The position numbers and the translations under genes were made by a program. 64,000 nt of DNA from Natronorubrum sediminis (lineage in GTDB: Archaea; Halobacteriota; Halobacteria; Halobacteriales; Natrialbaceae): NCBI RefSeq assembly GCF_900108095.1, contig NZ_FNWL01000002.1, positions 1,018,681 through 1,082,680 on the forward strand, in the 5' to 3' direction. The notes under the pieces were generated by a model that had not been told where the DNA came from, ran no database searches, and was given only the letters and a program-made list of their open reading frames with translations. Shown here in pieces: positions 43,392 to 52,091 of this stretch (position 1 is the first letter of the stretch; every line of letters starts with the position of its first letter).

Positions 43392-43604
43392 ATGAAACGT
43401 AACGTCGGCCGCAGGGACCGTATCGTAAGAGCTGTCGTCGGTATTTGGCTCCTCGTCGTCGCGAGCGCAGCGTTCTCCGAGGACAAGCACGACCGGGCCG
43501 CGATCGCTGCGATTGCCGGACTCGGACTCCTCCAGAATGCACTGACCTGTTTCTGTGGCGGGAATTTCCTGTTTGGCATCGACACGACGAGCGACGCCGA
43601 ATAA
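43392..43604 (+). CDS. DUF2892/YgaP-type small membrane protein
   Basis: The 70-residue protein has a start typical of the family (MKRNVGRRDRIVRAVVGIWL), one or two helices, and LLQNALTCFCGGNFLFGI with the Cys-containing short second helix. This membrane module is often fused to a rhodanese in bacteria but stands alone here. The gene ends 3 bases before the Kae1-Bud32 stop codon, so the genes are convergent. The function is unclear, possibly sulfur or redox related. Confidence 0.75.
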   Translation: MKRNVGRRDRIVRAVVGIWLLVVASAAFSEDKHDRAAIAAIAGLGLLQNALTCFCGGNFLFGIDTTSDAE

Positions 43605-43607
43605 TCC

Positions 43608-45281
43608 TCACTCGTCGACGTACCGACCGCGGCCTTCGACATCTCGCAGGCGCTCGAGCACGCGCTCTCGGCCCACCTCACGATACCCCGCCTGGACAGC
43701 CTCGCGAAGCGGTTCGGGATCGTCCGCGGTGCCGACCAGACTCTGGTCGAAGACGTGGAGGTCCATCGCGTAGTCTTCGACGTGGTCGGTGTGATAGCCG
43801 AGGCCGAAATCGATGAGGTACGTCCGTTCGGAACTCACGCGAACGTTTCGCGTCGTCGGATCGCCGTGGACGAACCCGGCTTCGTGGAGCGTCGCGAGGT
43901 GACGACCCACGGCGCGAACCCGCTCGCGGGTTAACCCGTCGCGGAGGTCCGCGTCGCCGACGTACTCGAGTTCGATGGTCGCCTCGAGTGGATCGACGTC
44001 GGAGAGCACGGGCGTCGGAACCCCCGCGCGGCGGGCGAGGCTGGTGAGTCGGGCCTCGAGCGTCGTCCGTTCGCGTCTGAGGCGGTCGTCGAGGTCGGGG
44101 TGACGGTACGTTTTGGCGACCCGCCGCTTACGGACGCGTCCCGCCGTCGGATCGAGGTCGACGAGCGCCTCCGCGCCTCGAACCTCGGTGTCGTCGTCGC
44201 CACGGCCGACCACCAGTTCGGATTCGGCGCTGCGCCACGTGACTGGGACCTGATCGGGTCGGTAGTTCGGATCGACGCGCGAGTCCTCGAGCGCGATCGT
44301 CTCGCCGGCGTTGTACATCTTCGCACCGAGGACAGCGATCATCCCGGCGTTGTCCCGGAGGAATCGAGGCTTGGGTGCGTGAAAGTCGGCCCCGCGTTGG
44401 TCGCACATGTCCTCGAGCATCTCCCGCAGTCGGGCGTTCTGGCCGACGCCGCCGCCCAGGACGAGTTCGTCGCTGCCGGTCAACGAGAGCGCGCGCTCAG
44501 AGACTTCGGTGAGCATAGCGAAGACGTTCTCCTGGAGTGAGAAACAGACGTCCTCGAGAGGCGTTCCATCGTCGGACGCCTGCTTCGCCGCGCTCATAAT
44601 TCCCGAAAACGAGAAGTCCATTCCCTTGACGACGTAGGGAAGGTCGACGTACTCGCCGTCTGTTGCGGCCTGCTCGACTTTCGGGCCGCCGGGGTGAGAC
44701 CAGCCGACGTGGCGCGTGAACTTGTCGATCGCGTTCCCGACGCCCGTATCCATCGTTTCGCCGAGGACGCGGTAGCGACCGTTTCGATACGCCAGCAGGT
44801 GGGCGTTCGCCCCGCTCGCGTTCAAACAAACCGGCGAGTCGAACTCGGCCGTGTGGCGGCCGATCTCGAGGTGGGCGACCATGTGATTGACGCCGACGAG
44901 GGGCACCGAGAGCGTCTGGCTCAGCGTGCGTGCGGCGGTTCCGACGATTCGCAAGCAGGGGCCGAGTCCGGGGCCCTGTGAGAAGGCGACGGCGTCGATT
45001 GGCGAATCCCGCTGCCTCGAAGAAGAGCGGTCGCTGCCGTCTGTTACGCGGGGCTCACTCGCGCTGTCAGCCGTTTCTCGGGCGTGTTCGAGGACGTCCG
45101 CCACGACCCGCGGGATCGCCTCGTGCATGTGTTCTGCGGCCTCGCGCGGATGGATGCCGCCACTGTCGGGTTCGTACGCGTCGCTCTGGATGTATACGTC
45201 GTCGGACTCAGAATCATACAGCGCCGCGCTGGCCGCCCAGGCGGTGCCTTCGATCCCGAGAATTCTGGTAGTAGAACTCAC
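43608..45281 (-). CDS. kae1: Kae1-Bud32 fusion (tRNA N6-threonylcarbamoyladenosine synthase / kinase)
   Basis: The protein joins two KEOPS subunits. Residues 1 to about 340 are Kae1 (TsaD family), with ILGIEGTAWAASAALYD, the metal-binding histidines in GVNHMVAHLEIG, and DLPYVVKGMDFSFSGI. Residues about 345-557 are the Bud32 kinase, with HGDPTTRNVRVSSERTYLIDFGLGYHTDHVEDYAMDLHVFDQS as its catalytic and metal-binding loops. It makes the t6A37 modification of ANN-decoding tRNAs. The fusion is common in euryarchaea. Ribosomal S27ae and S24e lie just upstream on the same strand, a conserved archaeal order. The total of 557 residues is normal. Confidence 0.97.
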   Translation of the reverse strand: MSSTTRILGIEGTAWAASAALYDSESDDVYIQSDAYEPDSGGIHPREAAEHMHEAIPRVVADVLEHARETADSASEPRVTDGSDRSSSRQRDSPIDAVAFSQGPGLGPCLRIVGTAARTLSQTLSVPLVGVNHMVAHLEIGRHTAEFDSPVCLNASGANAHLLAYRNGRYRVLGETMDTGVGNAIDKFTRHVGWSHPGGPKVEQAATDGEYVDLPYVVKGMDFSFSGIMSAAKQASDDGTPLEDVCFSLQENVFAMLTEVSERALSLTGSDELVLGGGVGQNARLREMLEDMCDQRGADFHAPKPRFLRDNAGMIAVLGAKMYNAGETIALEDSRVDPNYRPDQVPVTWRSAESELVVGRGDDDTEVRGAEALVDLDPTAGRVRKRRVAKTYRHPDLDDRLRRERTTLEARLTSLARRAGVPTPVLSDVDPLEATIELEYVGDADLRDGLTRERVRAVGRHLATLHEAGFVHGDPTTRNVRVSSERTYLIDFGLGYHTDHVEDYAMDLHVFDQSLVGTADDPEPLREAVQAGYREVGRERVLERLRDVEGRGRYVDE

Positions 45282-45336
45282 GTATCGTGTCTACGCGCTC
45301 GAGGTCGAAACCGACCGAACGCAGTGGTTGGCTCCG

Positions 45337-45471
45337 TTACTCCCACTCGGTGTAGCCACACTTGCCGCAGTGTGTGCGGTCACCGTGGTCTGCGAGGAAC
45401 GCGTCTCCGCATCGTGGACACTGTTCTCGCTCCGTAGTTCCGTCGTCTCCGTAGAGTTCGTGTCGAGCCAT
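45337..45471 (-). CDS. rps27ae: 30S ribosomal protein S27ae
   Basis: The 44-residue zinc-ribbon protein has CPRC and CGKC doublets (residues 18-21 and 35-38) that bind one zinc on the small subunit. The sequence [20 protein letters not shown] matches the archaeal family, which lacks the ubiquitin fusion of eukaryotes. The start ATG at 45471 lies 1 base after the S24e stop, so the pair is cotranscribed. The frame open to 45534 is only the S24e overlap. Confidence 0.95.
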   Translation of the reverse strand: MARHELYGDDGTTEREQCPRCGDAFLADHGDRTHCGKCGYTEWE

Positions 45472-45472
45472 C

Positions 45473-45808
45473 TTAGGCCTCCTCCGCTTCGGCTTCCGCG
45501 TCAGCCTCAGCCTCTGCGTCGGCTTCTTCGTCACCGATCTTGTTTCGCTCGAGCATGTGGTTTTGCTCGACGTCTCGGGCGTTGTCGGCCGTCTCGTAAA
45601 CTTTCGCCTGCCCGACCGTCTTTCGCATGCCGAATTTGGTATCGAGTTTACGGACGACGACCTCGTCGGCGTCCTTGTTCAGTTTCGCCGCGAGGCTGTC
45701 GCGAACCTGCAGTCGCGACGGTGTCGCGTCCTCGTGGACGAGTTCGAAGGTTACGTCGGTACGATGCAACATGGGGTTTTCCGTTTCGGAAACGATGTCG
45801 ACGTCCAT
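45473..45808 (-). CDS. rps24e: 30S ribosomal protein S24e
   Basis: The 111-residue protein is found in archaeal and eukaryotic small subunits. It starts [20 protein letters not shown] and contains [19 protein letters not shown] and an acidic Glu/Ala-rich C-terminal tail ([19 protein letters not shown]) typical of halophiles. It is the first gene of the S24e, S27ae, Kae1-Bud32 group. The dephospho-CoA kinase gene often seen upstream in other archaea is absent here. Confidence 0.96.
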   Translation of the reverse strand: MDVDIVSETENPMLHRTDVTFELVHEDATPSRLQVRDSLAAKLNKDADEVVVRKLDTKFGMRKTVGQAKVYETADNARDVEQNHMLERNKIGDEEADAEAEADAEAEAEEA

Positions 45809-45957
45809 GATATCACTCAGTTACACTACTATCCCCGTGTAGCGCCTAAAAGGATTTCGAAGCACTCACCGACTTCGACCGGAGAACGATGGAATCGACA
45901 CCGAATCGAGCGCAACCGACACCAAATTCAGGCTCGACCGACACCGGATCGGAGGCC

Positions 45958-46977
45958 TTACTCGAGAACGACCAGTCCGCGCGGCGTCTGGGACTCGTAG
46001 CCGTCTGTCCACTCGAGTTGCAGTCGTTCCCAGTGGTCGCCGAAATCGTCGCTGCGGAAGAGTCCGCGGTTGTTCAACGCGTAGACGCTCCCCCCGGTGG
46101 TCGTGTCGAAGACGGCTCTGACGACACCCGCCCCCATAGGTAATCCGCGGTCGTCCAGTCGGGTCCACGCCTCGCCGTCGGTTTTGCGGTAGACGTACGA
46201 TTCGGCGGTATCGATGCGGTGCGCGCTCGAGGCACCGCTCGCACTCGAGACGATCACGGCGTCCGGGTCAGACGGATTGACGGCGAGACCCCAGCAGTAG
46301 GTGTGTTCAAGCCCATCCTGTGGCTGGTGCCAGGACTCGCCGCCGTCGTCGCTCTCCGCGTAGCCGTCGCCCGCGGCGGTATACACCCGACCCTCTCGAT
46401 CAGGGTGTACTGCAAGCGTGTGGTTGTCGCGCCGGGAACCTGCTGGACGCTCCTCCCACGTCTCACCACCGTCAGTGCTCAAGACGAACGCGCCGGCCTC
46501 GATACCGACGTAGAGTCGATCCGGATCGAACGGATCGACCTCGAGCCACCGAACGTGGTGAGTGTGTGGTCGGGGCGGAAAGTACCACTCGTCCGACGAG
46601 GGCAGGTCCGTCACGTCCGAGAGATGCGTCCAGGAAGGGCCGCCGTCGGTGGAGCGGTAGATTCGACTCGGCTCCGTCCCTGCATAGAGAACGTCCGGAT
46701 CGTGGGGGCTAATCGCGAGCGACATCACGGCGTCGCTGACGAACGACGTCTCGAGGTGCTCGATCGAGATATCGTCGCCGTCCGTCGGTGCGTGGACTCG
46801 AACGAGTCCGTTCTCGAACGTCCCGGCGAACGCGCGATCCGGCCGTTCTGGTGAGGCGACTACGCACTCGAGTTCGTGACTCTCGAGGGTGCTCAGGACA
46901 CGCCAGTCGCCGCCCTGTTGGGCGTCTGTCTGGCACACGAGGAGCCGATCTCCTAACGCGACGAAGAGCGTTGACAT
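45958..46977 (-). CDS. BNR/Asp-box beta-propeller protein
   Basis: The 339-residue protein has at least three Asp-box or BNR repeats (STDGGPSW, STDGGETWEE, SDDGGESWHQ, SDDFGDHWE) alternating with strands that form a beta-propeller, as in sialidase-like and Ycf48-like proteins. No signal peptide or membrane helix is seen, so it is probably cytoplasmic. Haloarchaeal members are widespread, with no defined function. The segment HTHHVRWLEVDPFDPDRLYVGIEAG and the repeated SDPD-like turns are regular. It lies alone between S24e and a Bat-type regulator, with no operon partner apparent. Confidence 0.8.
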   Translation of the reverse strand: MSTLFVALGDRLLVCQTDAQQGGDWRVLSTLESHELECVVASPERPDRAFAGTFENGLVRVHAPTDGDDISIEHLETSFVSDAVMSLAISPHDPDVLYAGTEPSRIYRSTDGGPSWTHLSDVTDLPSSDEWYFPPRPHTHHVRWLEVDPFDPDRLYVGIEAGAFVLSTDGGETWEERPAGSRRDNHTLAVHPDREGRVYTAAGDGYAESDDGGESWHQPQDGLEHTYCWGLAVNPSDPDAVIVSSASGASSAHRIDTAESYVYRKTDGEAWTRLDDRGLPMGAGVVRAVFDTTTGGSVYALNNRGLFRSDDFGDHWERLQLEWTDGYESQTPRGLVVLE

Positions 46978-47024
46978 ACGTCAACAGACGGCAGCCAGCT
47001 ACTAACGCTGTTGGGGTGGGTTCA

Positions 47025-47753
47025 CTACCTCGAGGGTTTCGTTTCAGCGCTTCGGTCGGGTGTCGACGGCGCCCCATGATCCGTCCTCGAGGTGCCGCCC
47101 AGGACGATCGTCGACATGAGCTGGGACTCGATTCGACGAAGGTGCTGGCCGACAGTCCCCGCCGAACAACCCAGTTCGTCCGCTATCTCTTGGTACGTGA
47201 CTTCCCGTGGTTCCTGATAGTATCCTTCCTCGATCGCGACGGACAGCACTTCTCGCTGGCGGTTCGTCAGGTCGATCAACGGTTGGCCGTCAGACGGGTC
47301 GTACCGACCAAGTCGTTCGATATCCAGGTTGGTGAGGGCCCGCGTTTCGGAGATCAACGACCGAAGTTCGCTCTCGCTGCCGATCTGTGAAACGCGGAGG
47401 TGTGCACTGTTCGGACCGGTGTATTCCATCGGATAATCGAGCAACACCGCGTGTCGCTGATGGATCTCGAGGAGGTTCGTCGTCAACTCGCTTGGCTGGT
47501 AGTGCATCTGCAAGATTTTGCTCTCGTCGACGTCACTGAGCATGTATTCGAAGACGTTCGACGACGGATGCTCGAGCGCGCGGATCGCGTCCTCCCGATC
47601 CCCAACGATCTCTCGGCGCGTCACGATCGTACCGTCACTGAGGAAATCAGTATCCTGGATCGTTCGAAGGGTGACGCCGTACTCGCTCAACACCCGTTCA
47701 CCCGGATCGAAATACCCTTGCTGAGGTGTGAGTACGTATGTCACATATCGCAT
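47025..47753 (-). CDS. Bat-type helix-turn-helix transcriptional regulator
   Basis: The 242-residue protein has the HTH_10 domain of bacterioopsin activator relatives at its C-terminus. The pattern LTNRQREVLSVAIEEGYYQE and then PREVTYQEIADELGCSAGTV followed by QHLRRIE is the family hallmark. The N-terminal 160 residues are a conserved haloarchaeal sensor-like domain without known ligand (MRYVTYVLTPQQGYFDPGER). The regulated genes are unknown. It sits between the BNR protein downstream and an AT-rich spacer upstream that may contain its own promoter. Confidence 0.92.
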   Translation of the reverse strand: MRYVTYVLTPQQGYFDPGERVLSEYGVTLRTIQDTDFLSDGTIVTRREIVGDREDAIRALEHPSSNVFEYMLSDVDESKILQMHYQPSELTTNLLEIHQRHAVLLDYPMEYTGPNSAHLRVSQIGSESELRSLISETRALTNLDIERLGRYDPSDGQPLIDLTNRQREVLSVAIEEGYYQEPREVTYQEIADELGCSAGTVGQHLRRIESQLMSTIVLGGTSRTDHGAPSTPDRSAETKPSR

Positions 47754-47985
47754 GTCATCTATCTCAGGCGTGACGGTAAATAATAATTACGGTTTTAAAT
47801 TAATTGAATAAATAGTTTAACAGAAGATGGTGAAGATTCCGATAGCAGCGAACGCAGGTAGCGATTCACTAAGTAACATCGAACGGTGTAATCGTCTGGC
47901 GCGGAAGAGGCGGGGCCTCTAGGTTCTGAAGTCAACACTGGTTCACCAGAACTATTAGGTCACAGCGGCCAATCGGTTTTCGACG
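47754..47985. other. AT-rich spacer upstream of the Bat-type regulator
   Basis: The left half is unusually AT-rich for this genome (TAATAATTACGGTTTTAAAT and TTGAATAAATAG around 47779-47817), and it is a plausible promoter region for the minus-strand regulator. No gene is seen. Confidence 0.45.
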
Positions 47986-48297
47986 ATGACCGATCGGCCG
48001 CCCTCCCCTCCATCGCCGACCCTTTCCAGTACGAAGAGTGTCGAAAAATCGCGCACCGTCGTTACGACGTCCCAACTCGCCAATCGCATCGAAACCACCC
48101 TCGGTTGTCGACTCGAGGACGCGTTTCTCGAAGAGATCTTGCTCGAATTAGATCGGAGTGGCTACGTCGAATGGGTGCGACTCAGCCGCGACGGAGAGTA
48201 CGTCTGGGATTTAACCAATTCGGCCGACCGAATTGCGACGACCATCGCGACTCGTGTCGTCGACTGGGTCGTCGATTGGCTCGAGGGAACGGACTGA
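47986..48297 (+). CDS. Small haloarchaeal protein with winged-helix-like part
   Basis: The 103-residue protein has a Pro/Ser-rich N-terminal 25 residues, then a compact alpha/beta part: VTTSQLANRIETTLGCRLED with EILLELDRSGYVEWVRLSRDGEYVWDLT resembles a small winged helix. The C-terminal helix is VVDWVVDWLEGTD. I do not recognise a named family. A DNA-binding or protein-binding role is guessed from fold alone. It stands alone and is divergent from the Bat-type regulator. Confidence 0.6.
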   Translation: MTDRPPSPPSPTLSSTKSVEKSRTVVTTSQLANRIETTLGCRLEDAFLEEILLELDRSGYVEWVRLSRDGEYVWDLTNSADRIATTIATRVVDWVVDWLEGTD

Positions 48298-48816
48298 GGA
48301 CCCGTGACGACGGTTGTCTCGAGAACAGAGACGCCGAAGAATAGCGACAGAGTCGTCGTAAGTGATGTCGATCGAACCGTGAGTCGTAGACGCACCCCAC
48401 GACAAACCGAACATCTCCGTCCGTGGATCAGTGAGTAGCGAGTGAAACGACAGCATAGACGACGCTGGTCGTGTGGCGAGACACACTCACGTTTCGGGAC
48501 AAAAATCTACGATAGACGTCGGTGGTGAGCCGACGTCACTGCCTCCCCTTCCCCCTTTCCGAGCGTTTCAGCCGCACGGAATCGTTATCGGTAGGTGCGA
48601 TGGGGTGGTGACGTTGGGTTGTGGGTGATCGGTGACGGGGACGTTGTAATTGTCTCATATCGGACGGAACCTGTCATCGACGACAGTATCCCAATCCCCG
48701 CCAATAAGGGAATTCGAGCAAGGCAAAATATACTTACTGGCAGAAAAACCGGAATTCGGTTGTATTATCCGTTCTGAAGCGTGTTTTCAACAGATATCGT
48801 GTCTCGAGTATGACGC

Positions 48817-48851
48817 TTCGACGAGTCCACGACTAAACGAGCGAAGCGACG
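48817..48851. repeat. 35-bp direct repeat, left copy
   Basis: It is identical to 49037-49071. The sequence opens TTCGACGAGTCCACGAC, of which CGACGAGTCCAC matches the 3' end of tRNA-Ala read in the opposite direction. The copy is followed by a degenerate AGTAGACTCG resembling the tRNA 3' end. Confidence 0.75.
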
Positions 48852-49036
48852 CGAAAGAGTAGACTCGAGAAGAGACAGTTTTCCGAGCAGTTGCTCGGTC
48901 CCCCTCACAGACGCCGGGATGTGACCTCGAGGAAAGACGAGTGCTCGAGACGCTAGCACTGCGACGTCCAGGGCTTTGAATTCCGGCCTCGACCCTTCTC
49001 GTTCGTAGAACCCGTTCCGATGAACTCGTTGCGATG

Positions 49037-49071
49037 TTCGACGAGTCCACGACTAAACGAGCGAAGCGACG
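49037..49071. repeat. 35-bp direct repeat, right copy, adjacent to tRNA-Ala
   Basis: The second copy lies 220 bases from the first. Its CGACGAGTCCAC (49039-49050) is the exact reverse complement of GTGGACTCGTCG (49079-49090), which covers the tRNA-Ala 3' end. The pair can form a 12-bp stem with a 28-base loop in the tRNA trailer. Confidence 0.75.
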
Positions 49072-49079
49072 TAAAGAAG

Positions 49080-49151
49080 TGGACTCGTCGGGATTTGAAC
49101 CCGAGGCCTCTTCCTTGCGAAGGAAGCGATCTACCACTGATCTACGAGCCC
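49080..49151 (-). tRNA. tRNA-Ala (anticodon CGC)
   Basis: On the minus strand the acceptor GGGCTCG (49151-49145) pairs with CGAGTCC, and the discriminator is A. The anticodon stem CTTCC/GGAAG encloses TTCGCAA with anticodon CGC, and the T stem/loop is CGGG TTCAAAT CCCG. It has 72 bases, no intron and no encoded CCA. It reads GCG alanine codons. Confidence 0.95.
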
Positions 49152-49264
49152 GCGACCGTTTCTACCCGCGAGGTCTATTTGTAGCTTGTGCTTCGAGATT
49201 GGACGACGGCCGTCAAGTTCAGACGCAAAGCGATCCAACCGGCCGTCGTGACTCGAGTCGGTGC

Positions 49265-49963
49265 TCACCGGCTCGAGGAAGCTCCAACGTGCAAGATGCG
49301 AGCGCGCCCGGCGAGCATCCCGACTAAGAAGCCGGTGAAGTGGGCGAGAAGTGCGATTCCGGGGCCAGCAGTCGCCAGCGTTATGGCGGCTGCGAGACCG
49401 ACGAAGACGACGGCCGTCAGCCACTGTGGGACCTCGACGAACGACGCGAGTCCGGCCGACAGTCGGTTCGACGCGATCAGGTAGCCGAACAACGCGAAGA
49501 CGCCGCCGCTGGCGCCGATGACGCCTCCGGTTCCGGGGACGCCAAGGATCGGTGCCGCCGCTGCGGCGTTCGTTAAAACGATCTGTGAGAGGCCGGCAAT
49601 CGCCCCCGTTAGGAGGAAGAATACGTGAAATCGAACTCGAGTGGTCGCTCGAGCGACGGGCCATCCGAAGACGACGAGCGCGATACTGTTCGACAGCAGA
49701 TGTCCGAGCCCCTGATGAGCGTAGACGCTCGCGACGACCGACAGGAGGTTATCGGTCACGGGCGGCGACAGGATGAACAGTCCGGCCACGAGTCCAAGCC
49801 CGACGATTAACGCGAGGTGGTAAACGAAGAAGACGACGGCGAACACGACCAAGAGATCGACGATAGCGCCACTCGAGCCGGTAGCTGTGGATCCATCGTC
49901 GGGACTCGACTCTGGGAACGGGTCTGGAGAGGGTTTCACTCGTGAGTGCGAGCGACCAGCCAT
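49265..49963 (-). CDS. Rhomboid-family intramembrane serine protease
   Basis: The 232-residue protein has about six transmembrane helices after a hydrophilic Ser/Pro-rich N-terminus. The catalytic serine is in GVIGASGGVFALFGY, the catalytic histidine in IALLAHFTGFLVGMLAGR, and HQGLGHLLSNSIAL is the conserved helix 2 segment. Rhomboids cleave membrane helices of other proteins. The ATG at 49963 (MAGRSHSRVKPS) is chosen because a TATA-like ACTTTTG lies about 30 bases before it. The frame to 50002 adds only 13 weak residues. It stands between tRNA-Ala and S10. Confidence 0.92.
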   Translation of the reverse strand: MAGRSHSRVKPSPDPFPESSPDDGSTATGSSGAIVDLLVVFAVVFFVYHLALIVGLGLVAGLFILSPPVTDNLLSVVASVYAHQGLGHLLSNSIALVVFGWPVARATTRVRFHVFFLLTGAIAGLSQIVLTNAAAAAPILGVPGTGGVIGASGGVFALFGYLIASNRLSAGLASFVEVPQWLTAVVFVGLAAAITLATAGPGIALLAHFTGFLVGMLAGRARILHVGASSSR

Positions 49964-50225
49964 ACTCGTACGTGCAACGCCACGAACCAAAAGTCTCTGC
50001 AATAGTCGCTGTTTTTCGGGTGTCGTCCGGTAAGCGTCGGAAATCTACTCCTCGAGATCCTCGAGTGAGCGGTTCAGTACGGGGTGAGTGGGTCACTAAG
50101 AGTGGAGGACCAAGGAGCGATTCAGTATCGTCGGATCGGTTGCTTCAGATGGGCAAAGTTGCAATGATAGCGCTACCGCTGGGTTGGGTACGAAAGGTGA
50201 AAACGAATCTGACCGCGATCGGCCG

Positions 50226-50534
50226 TTAGTCTTCGAGGACGATCTCGATCGAGACGTCGTTTGGCACCTGAATGCGCATGAGCTGGCGGAGTGCGCGTTC
50301 GTCGGCGTCCAGATCGATCAGGCGCTTGTGGACGCGCATCTCCCAGTGCTCCCACGTTGCAGTGCCTTCGCCGTCAGGCGACTTTCGGGCCGGCACCTCG
50401 AGGGTCTTCGTCGGCAGTGGGATCGGACCGCTGAGGTTGACGCCGGTGTTGTTCGCAATCTCGCGGACGTCGTCACAGATATCGTCGAGGTCGTCTGGAC
50501 TCGTGCCTGCGAGTCGAACGCGTGCCTGCTGCAT
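50226..50534 (-). CDS. rpsJ: 30S ribosomal protein S10
   Basis: The 102-residue S10 protein binds 16S rRNA in the head of the small subunit. It starts [20 protein letters not shown] and contains [21 protein letters not shown] and the mostly acidic C-terminal half. The start codon directly follows the EF-1alpha stop codon, so the two are cotranscribed, the common archaeal order. Confidence 0.97.
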   Translation of the reverse strand: MQQARVRLAGTSPDDLDDICDDVREIANNTGVNLSGPIPLPTKTLEVPARKSPDGEGTATWEHWEMRVHKRLIDLDADERALRQLMRIQVPNDVSIEIVLED

Positions 50535-51797
50535 TTATTTGCCGTCGACGTCGAGGACCTTGCCGGCCGCGATGGTCTGACCCATGTCACGGATGGCGAA
50601 GCTCCCGAGTTCTGGGATCTCGCTCGATGGCTCGATGCTGAGTGGCTTTTGTGGTCGGATGGTGACCACAGCAGCGTCACCAGACTGGATGAAGTCGGGG
50701 TTCTCCTCGGCGACTTCACCGCTTGCTGGGTCCATCTTCTTGTCGATGGATTCGATCGTACACGCGACCTGTGCCGTGTGGGCGTGGAAGACCGGGGTGT
50801 AGCCAGCCGTGATCACGGATGGGTGTTGCATGACGACGACCTGGGCCTGGAACGTCTCGGCGACGCTTGGTGGCTCGTCGGCTGGGCCACAGACGTCACC
50901 GCGGCGGATGTCGTCCTTGCCGATGCCACGAACGTTGAATCCAACGTTGTCACCGGGCTCTGCTTTTGGCACCTCTTCGTGGTGCATCTCGATCGTCTTC
51001 ACTTCGCCACCGACGTCGCTGGGCTGGAAGGAGACATTGTCGCCGATGTTCATGATACCGGTCTCGATTCGGCCGACTGGGACGGTCCCGATACCCGAAA
51101 TCGTGTACACGTCCTGAATTGGGAGCCGAAGTGGCGCGTCCGTTGGTGGCTCCGGTGCTGGCAGGTCGTTGAGTGCCTCGAGGAGGGTACGTCCGTCGTA
51201 CCACGGCGTCTCGCCGGATTCGTCGGCGATGTTGTCGCCTTCGAATGCCGAGATTGGGATGAACGAGGCACCGTCGGTCTGGAACTGAACCTGCTTGAGC
51301 AGCTGGTTGACTTCCTCGACGACCTCGTCGAAGGTGTCCTCCTTGTAGTCGACGACGTCCATCTTGTTGACGCCGATGATGAGTTCGTCGATACCGAGGG
51401 TCCGAGCCAGGAAGACGTGCTCCTGGGTCTGGGGCGCGACACCGTCGTCAGCGGCAACGACGAGGACGGCGTTGTCCGCCTGGGATGCGCCCGTGATCAT
51501 GTTCTTGACGAAGTCGCGGTGACCAGGACAGTCGACGATGGTGAAATCGTAGGCGTCCGTCGAGAACTCCTGGTGGGCGATGTCGATGGTGACACCACGC
51601 TCTCGCTCTTCGGCGAGGTTGTCCATGACGTAGGCGAACTCGAAGCCGCCTTTGCCCTTCTCTTCTGCTTCTTCGCGGTGCTGTTCGATGACGTGCTCTG
51701 GTACGCTCCCCGTCTCGTAGAGGAGGCGTCCCACGAGCGTACTTTTCCCGTGGTCGACGTGGCCGATGATGGCCAAGTTTTGATGTTGTTCGCTCAT
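50535..51797 (-). CDS. tef1A: Translation elongation factor 1-alpha
   Basis: This GTPase delivers aminoacyl-tRNA to the ribosome. The 420-residue protein has the P-loop GHVDHGKST at residues 12-20, the switch region [12 protein letters not shown] for guanine specificity, and ordinary domains 2 and 3. A TATA element TTATAT (51823-51828) lies about 29 bases before the ATG, giving a very short leader. It is followed directly by S10 on the same mRNA, and hom lies upstream on the same strand. Confidence 0.98.
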   Translation of the reverse strand: MSEQHQNLAIIGHVDHGKSTLVGRLLYETGSVPEHVIEQHREEAEEKGKGGFEFAYVMDNLAEERERGVTIDIAHQEFSTDAYDFTIVDCPGHRDFVKNMITGASQADNAVLVVAADDGVAPQTQEHVFLARTLGIDELIIGVNKMDVVDYKEDTFDEVVEEVNQLLKQVQFQTDGASFIPISAFEGDNIADESGETPWYDGRTLLEALNDLPAPEPPTDAPLRLPIQDVYTISGIGTVPVGRIETGIMNIGDNVSFQPSDVGGEVKTIEMHHEEVPKAEPGDNVGFNVRGIGKDDIRRGDVCGPADEPPSVAETFQAQVVVMQHPSVITAGYTPVFHAHTAQVACTIESIDKKMDPASGEVAEENPDFIQSGDAAVVTIRPQKPLSIEPSSEIPELGSFAIRDMGQTIAAGKVLDVDGK

Positions 51798-51822
51798 TGT
51801 TGTAGCTCACGCGCAGAGGCGC

Positions 51823-51828
51823 TTATAT
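51823..51828 (-). promoter_or_regulatory. TATA box of the EF-1alpha/S10 operon
   Basis: TTATAT, read on the minus strand as ATATAA, is centred about 29 bases before the EF-1alpha ATG. This is the expected spacing for a highly expressed haloarchaeal operon with a very short leader. Confidence 0.65.
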
Positions 51829-52091
51829 CGGTGTAGTTTGCCCGTTGCGGTTAAAACCATTTCGAAAGCGAATTCTCCCGAACCCGACGCTTTCGTGCGG
51901 TTTGACTAGCATTCACACGATGGACGTGGCGCACTACAACTGGTTTGTTTGGCCGACGGAGGGACCTTCGTTACGATTTCAATCGTGAGAAGAGACCGAA
52001 AGTCACCCGTGTCGACGTACTCACGATTCGTCGACACGAACAGCACTCGAGCAGTTACGACCGATGCAGTTTCCAGACCGACATCGCGAGC
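51829..52091. other. Spacer between hom and the EF-1alpha promoter
   Basis: No supported gene and no clear structured element are visible. The open frames here are shadows of the flanking reading frames. Confidence 0.35.

Larger units (their letters stand above)
48298..49079. other. Gene-free region with duplicated tRNA-Ala flank
   Basis: No protein gene is supported. The stretch 48650-48790 is AT-richer than the rest and could be decayed foreign DNA. A 35-bp direct repeat occurs at 48817-48851 and 49037-49071, the second copy ending 8 bases before tRNA-Ala. Confidence 0.5.

Noticed and set aside
48595..48862. Two small plus-strand frames in the AT-richer stretch near tRNA-Ala
   Set aside because: They overlap in different frames, lack family patterns and have no TATA-like element in place. 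The stretch is more likely decayed DNA.
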